64,000 nt of DNA from Sulfotelmatobacter sp963788225 (GTDB lineage: Bacteria > Acidobacteriota > Terriglobia > Terriglobales > Acidobacteriaceae): assembly GCA_963788225.1 (NCBI GenBank), contig CAWBGI010000002.1, positions 496,001-560,000 on the forward strand, read 5' to 3'. Positions within the stretch are counted from its first letter, which is position 1. The number at the start of each line of letters is the position of its first letter. The translations under genes were made by a program, and so were the position numbers. The notes below the pieces were generated by a model. That model worked only from the letters and a program-made list of their open reading frames with translations. It ran no database searches and was not told the DNA's origin. Shown here in pieces: positions 16,432 through 25,277 of this stretch.

Positions 16432-17556
16432 TTAGCGCGGACGGGTGCTGAACTCGAAGATGGTCACGCTGTGAAACTCCTGCCCCGGCTTCAGTTCGGT
16501 CGTGGGAAAACTGGGATGGTTCGGCGAATCTGGAAAATGCTGCGTCTCCAGACAAAAGGCAAATCGCCGGTTGTAGACGCGGCCCTCTTTTCCCTTGATC
16601 GATCCGTCCAGGAAGTTTCCCGTGTAGAGCTGCAGCCCGGGTTCGGTGGTCAGCACCCGCAGGATTCGGCCGGTGGTCGGCTCATATACCTCGGCTGCCT
16701 CGGCCAACTGAGCGGGCGCATGATCCAGCACAAAATTGTGGTCGTACCCGCGGCCAAGACGAATTTGGGGATCGTCCGCATCAATCCGCTCTCCGATGGC
16801 GTGCGGGGTCCGAAAATCGAACGGCGTGGCCTCCACGGACTTCAGCTCTCCTGTAGGAATCAGATTTGCATCGATAGGAGTGATGCGGGAAGCATCGATC
16901 TTCAGCACGTGGCCCAGAATGTCACCCTTCCCCTGGCCCTTTAAATTGAAGTAGGAATGATTGGTAAGATTCACGACCGTATCTTTGTCGGTGGTAGCTG
17001 AGTATTCGATTCGTAAAGCTCCAACACTCAAGGTGTAGCGCACGGTCGTGGTGAGCGTGCCCGGGAAACCCTGCTCCCCATCCTTGCTCACGTAGGTGAG
17101 TTCGACCCCATTTGGAATCTGTTTCGCCGCCCACACCACCTTGTCAAATCCACGGGTTCCCCCGTGAAGCGCATTGTCGCCGTCGTTTTTTGGAATGTGA
17201 TACGTGTTGCCATCGAGCTGGAATGTGCCGTGCGCAATGCGGTTCGCATAGCGGCCGATGATGCCTCCGAAATGCGCCGTCTGCTCTACATACTGCTTCA
17301 CCGAATCGCATCCCAGCACCACATCGTCGAGCTTTCCGTTTCGATCGGGGGTGCGCAGCGAAACGATGATCCCTCCGTAGGTGATAACGCGGACCGCAAT
17401 ATTTCCCTCCATTAGCGAATAGAGCTCCACCGGCGTTCCTTCCGGCGTCTGTCCAAATGACTCCTTAGCGACCCGGGTCTTGGCCGCCACGGTTGCCGTG
17501 AGCATGATCAGCACTGCGCAAACTGCAAACCAGCGGCTGGCCTTGATTGAAACCAT
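16432..17556 (-). CDS. galM: exported aldose 1-epimerase (galactose mutarotase)
   Basis: The 374-residue protein starts at the ATG at 17556, behind AGAGGAAAC, and opens with a signal peptide (about 25 residues, ending TVAAK). A longer frame to 17586 is rejected because it would bury the signal peptide. Mutarotase landmarks are all present: GRYANRIAHG, NALHGG, the LTNHSYFNL motif with the catalytic His, RGYDHNFVLD, GLQLYTGNF and a C-terminal TELKPGQEF with the catalytic Glu. It interconverts alpha and beta anomers of aldoses, here probably in the periplasm before sugar uptake. It is a monocistronic-looking gene. Confidence 0.92.
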   Translation of the reverse strand: MVSIKASRWFAVCAVLIMLTATVAAKTRVAKESFGQTPEGTPVELYSLMEGNIAVRVITYGGIIVSLRTPDRNGKLDDVVLGCDSVKQYVEQTAHFGGIIGRYANRIAHGTFQLDGNTYHIPKNDGDNALHGGTRGFDKVVWAAKQIPNGVELTYVSKDGEQGFPGTLTTTVRYTLSVGALRIEYSATTDKDTVVNLTNHSYFNLKGQGKGDILGHVLKIDASRITPIDANLIPTGELKSVEATPFDFRTPHAIGERIDADDPQIRLGRGYDHNFVLDHAPAQLAEAAEVYEPTTGRILRVLTTEPGLQLYTGNFLDGSIKGKEGRVYNRRFAFCLETQHFPDSPNHPSFPTTELKPGQEFHSVTIFEFSTRPR

Positions 17557-17915
17557 GTTTCCTCTCTCTCGATGCGGATACCGCACTTAAATTGGTTTGC
17601 GCAGCATTGCGAACTCCCGATAGTGTATGCCATCGTCGCACACCACCGGCGCGCATTTTCCGGGATGTCGAAGCCTTGAAGGAGGAATGAGATGGACAGA
17701 ACAGTCTACGCGCCTCCAACCCTCACGAGGCGGCATTGACGAACAGTGGTGGCCGGCATCGAGACCGTCAAGTCCGCATTGAGCAGCCGCCGAGCCTGAT
17801 AGTTTTTGAATTTCGATAGCAACGGCATGCGCCGTCAAGGCAGAACTGCGATGAGAACACCCTTGGTCCAACAGCAGGCCCAGCCAAGAAACAGAGAGGG
17901 GAACACAGACGCGAA

Positions 17916-17953
17916 GATCGGGCGGCGGAGGTGCGAGTCACCGCCGCCCGATC
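17916..17953 (-). terminator. 13-bp perfect hairpin downstream of citrate synthase
   Basis: GATCGGGCGGCGG (17916-17928) pairs perfectly with CCGCCGCCCGATC (17941-17953) around a 12-base loop, 25 bases past the citrate synthase stop. On the minus strand it is followed by a moderately T-rich stretch and no clean U tract. The rest of the roughly 420-base gap to the epimerase start holds nothing I can assign. Confidence 0.6.
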
Positions 17954-17978
17954 ACGTCTGACACCACAACAGCAGGTT

Positions 17979-19286
17979 CTAACGCGTCGTGGCCAGGAGT
18001 GCGCGTCTTTCCGCCGGGACAAACTCTCGTGCTTCGTGTCCGGTGTAAACCTGCCGCGGACGAGCAATTTTCTGCTCGGGGTCGGCGAGCATCTCCTGCC
18101 ACTGTGCCAACCAGCCTGCAGTGCGTGGAATGGCAAACAGCACGGTGAACATCTCCGGCTTGAAGCCCATGGCCTGATAGATGATTCCCGAGTAAAAGTC
18201 CACGTTTGGGTACAGTTTGCGCGTGACGAAGTATTCGTCCTCAAGAGCGATTCGCTCCAGCTCTAGTGCGATGTCAAGTTTAGGGTTTCCGCCGGTGACG
18301 GCGAACACTTTCGAGGCCGTCCACTTGATGATCTTGGCGCGCGGATCGTAGTTCTTGTAAACGCGGTGGCCAAAGCCCATCAGCTTGCCCTTGCCTTCCT
18401 TGATTTTCTTGATATAGGCCGGGACATTCACCTTGGAGCCAATTTCGTCGAGCATCTGCAGAACGGCTTCGTTGGCTCCGCCGTGCAGAGGTCCGGCCAG
18501 AGCGGCGGCCGCAGCTGCGGTCGACAGGTACGGATCGGATTGGGCACTGCCCACCGCCCGCATGGCGTTGGTGCTGCAGTTCTGTTCGTGGTCGGCATGG
18601 AGAATGAAGAGAATGTCCAACGCGCGGGCTAATACCGGATTGGCCACGTACTTCGGTTCCACCATCCTCCACAGCATGTTCATGAAGTTTTCCGGATAGC
18701 TGAGATCATTGTCCGGGTAAACGTAGGGAAAACCGAGGCTGTGCCGGTACGACATAGCCGCGATGGAGGGCATCTTGCCAATCAGCCGCTTGATCTGCAG
18801 CAGCCGGTTGGCGGGATCGTGAATCTGTCTGGCCTCGGGATAGACACCGGACAAGGCTGCCACCGTGCTCACCAGCATCGCCATGGGATGGGCATCGTAG
18901 TGAAAGCCTTCCATGAACTTCTTCGTGGTTTCGTGCAACATGGTGTGATGAGTGATTTGGTGGGTCCAGTTTTTCAAATCCTCTGGAGCGGGCAGATCAC
19001 CGAACAGCAGCAGGTAGGCCACCTCGAGGAAGGTGCAGTGTTCGGCGAGCACCTCGATGGGGTAGCCGCGGTAGCGAAGGATGCCGCGTCCGCCGTCAAT
19101 AAAGGTGATGCTGCTGTGGCAGGAGGCAGTATTCATGAACGCGGGATCGTAGGTCATAAGCCCAAAATCGTCAGGGCCAGTCTTGATCTTCCGCAAGTCC
19201 ATGGCCCGGATCGTGCCGTTCTCGATGGGCAGGTCATAGTTTGTGTTAGTGCGATTGTCAGTGATGGTAAGAGTGTTTGATGCCAT
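17979..19286 (-). CDS. gltA: citrate synthase, type II
   Basis: The 435-residue enzyme matches the length of the hexameric bacterial type. The ATG at 19286 follows GAGGAAAGG; a longer reading to 19364 is not favoured. Active-site landmarks are present: PLHGGANEA (first catalytic His), GFGHRVYKNYDPR (second His) and NVDFYSG (catalytic Asp), plus HADHEQNCSTNAMR. It condenses oxaloacetate with acetyl-CoA, the entry step of the TCA cycle. It lies 150 bases downstream of the universal stress protein gene that ends the hydrogenase operon, so read-through is possible but a separate promoter is more likely. A strong hairpin follows it. Confidence 0.95.
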   Translation of the reverse strand: MASNTLTITDNRTNTNYDLPIENGTIRAMDLRKIKTGPDDFGLMTYDPAFMNTASCHSSITFIDGGRGILRYRGYPIEVLAEHCTFLEVAYLLLFGDLPAPEDLKNWTHQITHHTMLHETTKKFMEGFHYDAHPMAMLVSTVAALSGVYPEARQIHDPANRLLQIKRLIGKMPSIAAMSYRHSLGFPYVYPDNDLSYPENFMNMLWRMVEPKYVANPVLARALDILFILHADHEQNCSTNAMRAVGSAQSDPYLSTAAAAAALAGPLHGGANEAVLQMLDEIGSKVNVPAYIKKIKEGKGKLMGFGHRVYKNYDPRAKIIKWTASKVFAVTGGNPKLDIALELERIALEDEYFVTRKLYPNVDFYSGIIYQAMGFKPEMFTVLFAIPRTAGWLAQWQEMLADPEQKIARPRQVYTGHEAREFVPAERRALLATTR

Positions 19287-19436
19287 GATGAATTGTCCTT
19301 TCCTCGTTGCCCTTAGGCCAATTGCGGCGAATCTGAACTGCGGACCAAAACCCAAACGATCCAACGCAAAATGCCGGGTGCAACATTTCTAGTATCGAAA
19401 CGTCGTCGATTCGTTCAGCAACCGTTCCCGTTCGCG

Positions 19437-20345
19437 TTACACAAAACTTCGGGCACTCACGGAAAGCACGGGGCAGGGCGCTTCGCAGACGACTTTGTAC
19501 GCTACTCCCGCGCCCACGTGCTTGGTCACAGTTGTCGGCTGTTTCCGTTTCGCGCCCAGCACGATCATGTCGGCCGACGGCGCGGCAATTTTCAAAATGA
19601 TCTCTGCAATCTCATGCGGGGACCCAAATTGCACCAGGTACTCGGGCTCATGCCAAAGTTGCGTTCCTTCGGGAATCAAGGCGCGAAGCCGATCCCTTCC
19701 GCGAGCCACCATCTCTTTGGGGTCTTCGGGCCGGAACTCCGGCAGATGGAGCGGAAATTGCGACGCGTACAGAAGGGTCAGGCGAGCCCGATTCTGCTCC
19801 GCAAAAGACAGAGCGTAGGGCAGCGCGTGCAAGGACTCTGGCCCGAGGTCGGTGGCAAACAGAATGTGCTGCAGGCTGCCCTCGAGGCCCCAGCGGGTGG
19901 CGTGCGGGCCTGTGATGAGCACTGGGCACTCGGCATTGCGGAAAACCTCCTCCGCTACGGAGCCCAAAAGGAATTTGCCCACACCTTTGCGGCCTCCCGT
20001 GCTGATTATGATGAGGTCAATGGCATGGTCAAGGGCGAGGTTCAAAAGCACTTCGGCAACTTCCCCCTGCACGATCATTTCCTTGTGTTCGACATCCTTG
20101 AAGGATGCATGGTTGGTCAAGTCCTGCATATGTTGCTTCGCCTGCAGCCTGACTTGCTCGGGATCGGGCTGCACCGCCTCGACAAACGGCATATGCGGCA
20201 GCACGTGAACGGTATGCAGCACGCCGCCGTAACGGCGGGCGAGGTCGATGGCATGGGGCAGGCCTGACTGTTCAGCGGATGAGAAGTCGGTGGCAAATAG
20301 AATATTGCGCAGTTTAATGCGGGGTGGAGCGCTTATCGTCGACAT
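19437..20345 (-). CDS. tandem-domain universal stress protein
   Basis: The 302-residue protein holds two UspA domains (about 12-146 and 157-297), each beginning with an ILFATDF/L strand. The start at the ATG 20345 follows GGGAGAT. Domain 1 has the GRKG...LLGS loop at 118-129, a shortened form of the GxxGx9G[ST] ATP site, and ends VFRNAECPVLITG. Domain 2 ends with CEAPCPVLSV and has no clear glycine loop. Such proteins are cytoplasmic nucleotide-binding stress or starvation factors. It is 49 bases downstream of the MvhD-like gene and probably the last gene of the hydrogenase operon, linking that operon to stress or energy limitation. Confidence 0.88.
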   Translation of the reverse strand: MSTISAPPRIKLRNILFATDFSSAEQSGLPHAIDLARRYGGVLHTVHVLPHMPFVEAVQPDPEQVRLQAKQHMQDLTNHASFKDVEHKEMIVQGEVAEVLLNLALDHAIDLIIISTGGRKGVGKFLLGSVAEEVFRNAECPVLITGPHATRWGLEGSLQHILFATDLGPESLHALPYALSFAEQNRARLTLLYASQFPLHLPEFRPEDPKEMVARGRDRLRALIPEGTQLWHEPEYLVQFGSPHEIAEIILKIAAPSADMIVLGAKRKQPTTVTKHVGAGVAYKVVCEAPCPVLSVSARSFV

Positions 20346-20394
20346 TACAAATCTCCCTGGTTTCGTTCTGCCTCTGGTTACAGTGAAACATCTC

Positions 20395-20808
20395 CTAAGA
20401 CCGGTACGGGCTGACGCCCAGCTTCTGCACTTGCTCGGTGAACTCTCGCACCACCTGGGCAAACCTCGGACCTTCGGCCGCCGAAACCCATTCCAGGCGA
20501 AAGCGCTCTTCCTCGATGCCGAAATCGGCAAGCATCAGCTTGATGGCGTCGGCGCGCTTTTCGGTTTTGTAATTGCCCTCCTGATAATGACAATCTCCAA
20601 GATGGCAGCCGCAAATGAGAACGCCGTCGGCTCCCTTGGTGAAGGCATCAATCACCAGGTTGGGATGCACCATTCCCGAGCACATGACGCGAACGATCCG
20701 GATGCTGGGCGGGTATTGGGTGCGCGAGACACCGGCCAGGTCGGCACCGGCGTAGGAGCACCAGTTGCAACACAGAGCGATGATCAAAGGCTGAAAGTTG
20801 TCGTCCAT
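20395..20808 (-). CDS. MvhD/FlpD-family iron-sulfur subunit
   Basis: The 137-residue protein belongs to the MvhD family, which carries a [2Fe-2S] centre passing electrons between a [NiFe] hydrogenase and HdrA. Conserved cysteines are at 13, 14 and 17 (CCNWC), 43 (MCSGM), and 66, 68 and 73 (CGCHLGDC). Its ATG (20808-20806) overlaps the TGA of the HdrA fusion as TGATG, so translation is coupled and a 1:1 complex is likely. In Qmo systems this domain is fused to QmoB; here it is separate, as in methanogens. A clear electron-transfer partner of the hydrogenase and flavoprotein encoded upstream. Confidence 0.9.
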   Translation of the reverse strand: MDDNFQPLIIALCCNWCSYAGADLAGVSRTQYPPSIRIVRVMCSGMVHPNLVIDAFTKGADGVLICGCHLGDCHYQEGNYKTEKRADAIKLMLADFGIEEERFRLEWVSAAEGPRFAQVVREFTEQVQKLGVSPYRS

Positions 20809-23800
20809 CACTCTACTCCCAAAGCAGCATGAATCTGAGCCTCGATCTGATCGAGGGTAAATCCACGGATGAATATGCCCTTCTTCGGACAGGTGGCCTG
20901 GCAGCAGCCACAGCCCTTACAAGTGGAGTCGTTGGTTTCGACGACTTTCTTGACCGATCCCTGCCACTTGTATTCGACAAGGGAGATCGCTTTGTAAGGG
21001 CAGGTATCAACGCAGTAGGCGCAACCGTCGCAGCTTTCGTCGACCACCTGCGAGATATTCGCTCCCAGTTCGAGACTATCCTGCACGAGGATGGATGCGG
21101 CGCGCGCGGCCGCTGCCTGGGCCTGCAGGATGGATTCGTCGATGCCCTTCGGCGAATGGGCCAGACCACACAGAAAGACGCCGTCGGTCATGAAGTCCAC
21201 AGGGCGGAGCTTCATGTGAGCTTCGAGGAAAAATCCCTCAGCGTTAAGCGGAACTTTGAGGAACTGCGCGATCTTGTGATTATCTTCATGCGGATGAATG
21301 CCCGCGGACAAAACCACTAGGTCGGCGGAGATGGCGAGCGGCATTCCCAGGGTCTGGTCGTAGACTGTGACTTCGAGTCCTTCGCCATTGCGTGACACCT
21401 CAGGCTTGCGCTCCTCGTCGTAGCGCACAAATGCGACTCCCTGCTGCCGGGCTTTGGTGTAATAGCTCTCCTTGAAACCGTAGGTTCTAATGTCGCGGTA
21501 CAGAATGTACACATGCGTCTGCGGGGAGAGCGCTTTGATCTTCAACGCATTTTTGATGGCTTCGGCGCAGCAAACGCGAGAGCAGTAGGGGTGGTCGGCA
21601 TCGCGTGACCCCACGCACTGGATCATGACGATGGTCTTTGCGGGGCGGTAGGCTTCCAGCCCCAAGTAGCAATTCGGGGCAGCGAGGTGTGCTTCGAGGT
21701 CGCGCTGCGTGATGACACTGGCATCTTGTTCAAACAGGTACTCTTTGGGCTGGTACTGCTTCGCACCTGTGGCTACGATTACGACTCCGTGCATGATCTC
21801 GGTGCTCACGCCACAGGCTGAGACCGTGGTCTTGAAGTTACCGATCGTGCCTTCGATCCTCTCGATCTCCGCGCCGGTAAAGAGATGGATTCTGGTGTTC
21901 TGTACGATCTCGTTGCGCAGGCGGGTTAATTCGTCTTGCGGCTTGTCGCCATTGAGCAAGTAATGAACGTGGCGCAGATTTCCGCCCAACTCCCTCTCTC
22001 TTTCCACCAGATAGGCATCGAAGCCCTGGCGTGCCAGCGATAGCGCGGCGGTCATACCTGACAACCCGCCGCCGATGACCAAGGCAGACTTTTCTATCCT
22101 GACCGTTTGCCGGCTGAGCGGTTGCGATAGCCGGACCTTGGCCAGCGCCATCCGCACCAGGTCTTTGGATTTTTGCGTGGCTTTTTCCGGTTCGTGCATG
22201 TGCACCCAGGAGCACTGGTCGCGGATGTTGGCCATCTCAAACAGGTAGGGATTGAGGCCGGCCTCAGCTAGGGTGTTGCGGAACAGCGGTTCGTGGGTTC
22301 GCGGAGTGCAGGAGGCCACCACCACGCGATTCAGAAGAAATTCGGCGATCTTCTCCTTGATCCGATCCTGGGTGTCGTTGGAGCAGGTATAGAGATTGTT
22401 CTCGGCGTACACGACGTTGGGCAGCGTCTTGGCATATTCCACAACGTCCGGGACATTGACCACGCCGGCGATATTGGTTCCGCAGTGGCAGACAAAGACT
22501 CCGATGCGCGGCTCTTCTCCCTTTACATCCCTCTCGGTAGGATAGGTTTTGGGAGTAATCAATGTGCCGCGAGCTTTGTGCAAGAGCGACAGCACCTGGG
22601 CGGCAGCCGCCGAGGCTTGCATGACGGTTTCCGGAATATCCTTTGGTTCGGCAAACGGTCCGGCTACAAAGATTCCTTCGCGAGAGGATTCCGCCGGTTT
22701 GAATGCGGAGGTGCCGCAGAAATTGAATTCATTGAGCGCTACGCCGAATCGTTCGGCGAGCGCTTTAACTTCTTTGGGTGGCTGCATGCCGACCGAGAGG
22801 ACCACAACGTCATATTCCTGGAAAAGTTTCCTGTCGTCCTCCCCAAGATAGTGGACGATGAGATTGCGTGAACCAGGGACTTCTTCGATTTTCGGCACGC
22901 GAGAGCGGATATAGCGCACGCCGAGTTCTTGCGCCCGGCGGTAATACTGCTCGAAGCCTTTGCTGAAGGCGCGCATATCCATGAAGAAGACGTCACATTG
23001 CAGACCTTCGCCGAGATGTTCTTTGGCGATGATGGCTTCTTTGGTCGCGTACATGCAGCAGACGGACGAACAATAGTCGTGGTCGAAATCCCGCGAGCCA
23101 ACGCACTGCAGAAAAGCGATCCGCTTGGGCTCCTTCTGGTCGAAAGGCCGTTGCACATGGCCGGAGTAGGGTCCGGAAGCGGAAAGAATCCGCTCGAACT
23201 CCAGAGACGTGAGCACGTTCGGGAAACGGCCATAACCCAGGTCTTTCTTCAAACGCGCGTCGAAGATCTCGTATCCGGGTGCAAGGACGACCGCGCCCAC
23301 GTTTAATTCGCGAGTCTGAGGTTTTTGCGCGTAGTCGATGGCATTGGCCTGGCAGGCCGAAGCGCAGATATGACAATCGCAGCAAATACCGCAGGCAAGG
23401 CAGCGTTTGGCTTCCGCGATCGCTTGCTCGGTGGTGTATCCCGTGTGAACCTCGTTGAAGTTTCTGCCGCGGGTTGCGGCCTCGAGCGAGGGCACTGGAA
23501 TTTGGCGCTGCATCAGCACCCCAGCCGTATCTACAACGTAGCTGGTGTGATACGGCCCTTCGAGTTCGCGGTCGGCGCGGAGATCTTGGCCGTTGATCCA
23601 TCGGTCGATGGAGTTAGCAGCTTTCTTGCCCGCGAGCATCGCGGTCACCACGACGTCGGGACCGGTCACGCAATCTCCGCCAGCGAACACTCCGGGCAGT
23701 TCGGTCTCGAGCGTCAGCGGATCGGCGCGAAGCGTTCCCGATTTTGTGGTCGCCAGTCCAAGGCGTTCGCCCAGGCCATTCACATCGGGGATCTGGCCGA

Positions 23801-25277
23801 TCGTCGCCACGACCGCGTCGCAGGGAATGACGAACTCCGAACCCGGAATCGGCTCGGGAGCGGGACGGCCGCTGGCATCGGGCCGGCCGAGTTTCATCTT
23901 CACACACTCCAGGCCCGCTACGCGGCCGCCGGGGCCCGGCTGGAATGATTTGGGCGCTGCGAGGAACATCAGCTTGATGCCTTCGCGTTCCGCGTCTTCG
24001 ACTTCGCGATGGTCCGCGGGCATTTCTGTCCGGGTTCGCCGGTAAACGATCGTCACCTCGGCCGCGCCGCAGCGCAGGGCGGCGCGCGCCGCGTCCAGCG
24101 CGGAGTTGCCTCCACCGACCACCAGCACATGCTGACCCGGCGCGACCGGATTCCCGAGATTCACTCGCCGTAAGAACTCGACTCCGCCTGTGACTCCAGG
24201 AAGATTTTCACCTGGAATTCCGAGTCTGCGTTCCACGTGAGCGCCGATGGCAAGGAACACCGCAGCGTAGCTCTGGCGCAATTCTTCGAACGTGATGCTG
24301 CGGCCGACTGGTGTCTCCAGCAGGATGTCGATTCCGATTGCGCGAAGCCTATCCAACTCGGCATTCAATAAAGGCCGAGGTAAGCGGAAGGAAGGAATAC
24401 CGGCGGCGAGCATACCACCTGCTACCGGAAGCGCTTCGAAAATCGTCGTGCCATAACCTTTTTGCCGAAGCTCGTATGCGCAGAGGAGGCCGGCTGGGCC
24501 GGAGCCCACGATGGCAATCTTTTCTGGACGTTCGAGCACGGTGGGTTGCGGCAACTGGTAGCCTGGGAACTGGTCGGTGACGAAACGCTTCAACGCCGGC
24601 AAATTCACCGGATCGTCCACATTGGTGCGGGTGCAGGCGGCGGTGCACGGGTGAGTGCAGATGCGCCCGCAGATGGACGGAATCGGGTTGTCTCGCAGAA
24701 TGACCTGGAGCGCTTCTTCGAAGCGTCCTTGCGCGATCAGTGTCACATATCCCTGTGCGCTCTGGTGGATGGGACATCCAGCCTCGCAGGGAGAGTTCCC
24801 GCGGCGCGAAATCGTGAAGATGTTGGGAACGGCCTGCGGGAAGGGCCGGTAGATTGCCTTGCGCTGACCGAGTCCCTGATCGAACTCGGAGGGCAGTGTG
24901 ACTGGACAATCCGTGGTGCAAGCGCCGCAACCAGTGCACTTCGCCGCATCGATAAAACGGGGCTGCTGCTTGAGAGTGACCTTGAAATTCCCGGGCTGGC
25001 CGGCGACTTTCTCCACCTCGGTTAGAGTGAGTATGTCGATGTCTTTGTGCCTGCCGATTTCAACCAGACGCGGCGCCATCGTGCACATCGCGCAATCGTT
25101 GGTGGGAAAAGTCTTGTCGAGCTGGGCCATCACCCCGCCGATGGCTGGGCCTTTCTCGGCTAAATACACCTTGATGCCGCCGTTGGCCAGATCGAGGGCT
25201 GCCTGCATGCCGCCGATGCCGCCTCCGACGACGAGGGCAGCGCCCACAGGTGCGGCTTGGAATTTCTCAGAGGGCAT
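20808..25277 (-). CDS. HdrA-GltD-HdrA fusion flavoprotein with multiple Fe-S clusters
   Basis: This is a 1,489-residue cytoplasmic protein starting at 25277 behind GGAGGTGG. A first HdrA module (1-165, continued at about 620-905) has the FAD loop GGGIGG (18-23), NDCAMC (60-65), a CxxCxxCxxxC cluster at 114-124 and a cysteine-rich segment at 627-642. Inserted at about 150-615 is a GltD-like module with N-terminal Fe-S cysteines, a GSGPAG FAD site (258-263), a VVGGGNSA nucleotide site (387-393) and FAGGDC (531-536). A second, full-length HdrA follows (about 922-1395; VCHCGTN, then GGGLSG at 1069-1074). Two ferredoxin clusters end the protein (1416-1426 and 1453-1463). HdrA is the bifurcating flavin subunit of Hdr-Mvh complexes; the GltD module implies NAD(P)H exchange. 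HdrA length is normally 650 or about 1,000 residues, so this fusion is unusual. Confidence 0.9.
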   Translation of the reverse strand: MPSEKFQAAPVGAALVVGGGIGGMQAALDLANGGIKVYLAEKGPAIGGVMAQLDKTFPTNDCAMCTMAPRLVEIGRHKDIDILTLTEVEKVAGQPGNFKVTLKQQPRFIDAAKCTGCGACTTDCPVTLPSEFDQGLGQRKAIYRPFPQAVPNIFTISRRGNSPCEAGCPIHQSAQGYVTLIAQGRFEEALQVILRDNPIPSICGRICTHPCTAACTRTNVDDPVNLPALKRFVTDQFPGYQLPQPTVLERPEKIAIVGSGPAGLLCAYELRQKGYGTTIFEALPVAGGMLAAGIPSFRLPRPLLNAELDRLRAIGIDILLETPVGRSITFEELRQSYAAVFLAIGAHVERRLGIPGENLPGVTGGVEFLRRVNLGNPVAPGQHVLVVGGGNSALDAARAALRCGAAEVTIVYRRTRTEMPADHREVEDAEREGIKLMFLAAPKSFQPGPGGRVAGLECVKMKLGRPDASGRPAPEPIPGSEFVIPCDAVVATIGQIPDVNGLGERLGLATTKSGTLRADPLTLETELPGVFAGGDCVTGPDVVVTAMLAGKKAANSIDRWINGQDLRADRELEGPYHTSYVVDTAGVLMQRQIPVPSLEAATRGRNFNEVHTGYTTEQAIAEAKRCLACGICCDCHICASACQANAIDYAQKPQTRELNVGAVVLAPGYEIFDARLKKDLGYGRFPNVLTSLEFERILSASGPYSGHVQRPFDQKEPKRIAFLQCVGSRDFDHDYCSSVCCMYATKEAIIAKEHLGEGLQCDVFFMDMRAFSKGFEQYYRRAQELGVRYIRSRVPKIEEVPGSRNLIVHYLGEDDRKLFQEYDVVVLSVGMQPPKEVKALAERFGVALNEFNFCGTSAFKPAESSREGIFVAGPFAEPKDIPETVMQASAAAAQVLSLLHKARGTLITPKTYPTERDVKGEEPRIGVFVCHCGTNIAGVVNVPDVVEYAKTLPNVVYAENNLYTCSNDTQDRIKEKIAEFLLNRVVVASCTPRTHEPLFRNTLAEAGLNPYLFEMANIRDQCSWVHMHEPEKATQKSKDLVRMALAKVRLSQPLSRQTVRIEKSALVIGGGLSGMTAALSLARQGFDAYLVERERELGGNLRHVHYLLNGDKPQDELTRLRNEIVQNTRIHLFTGAEIERIEGTIGNFKTTVSACGVSTEIMHGVVIVATGAKQYQPKEYLFEQDASVITQRDLEAHLAAPNCYLGLEAYRPAKTIVMIQCVGSRDADHPYCSRVCCAEAIKNALKIKALSPQTHVYILYRDIRTYGFKESYYTKARQQGVAFVRYDEERKPEVSRNGEGLEVTVYDQTLGMPLAISADLVVLSAGIHPHEDNHKIAQFLKVPLNAEGFFLEAHMKLRPVDFMTDGVFLCGLAHSPKGIDESILQAQAAAARAASILVQDSLELGANISQVVDESCDGCAYCVDTCPYKAISLVEYKWQGSVKKVVETNDSTCKGCGCCQATCPKKGIFIRGFTLDQIEAQIHAALGVE

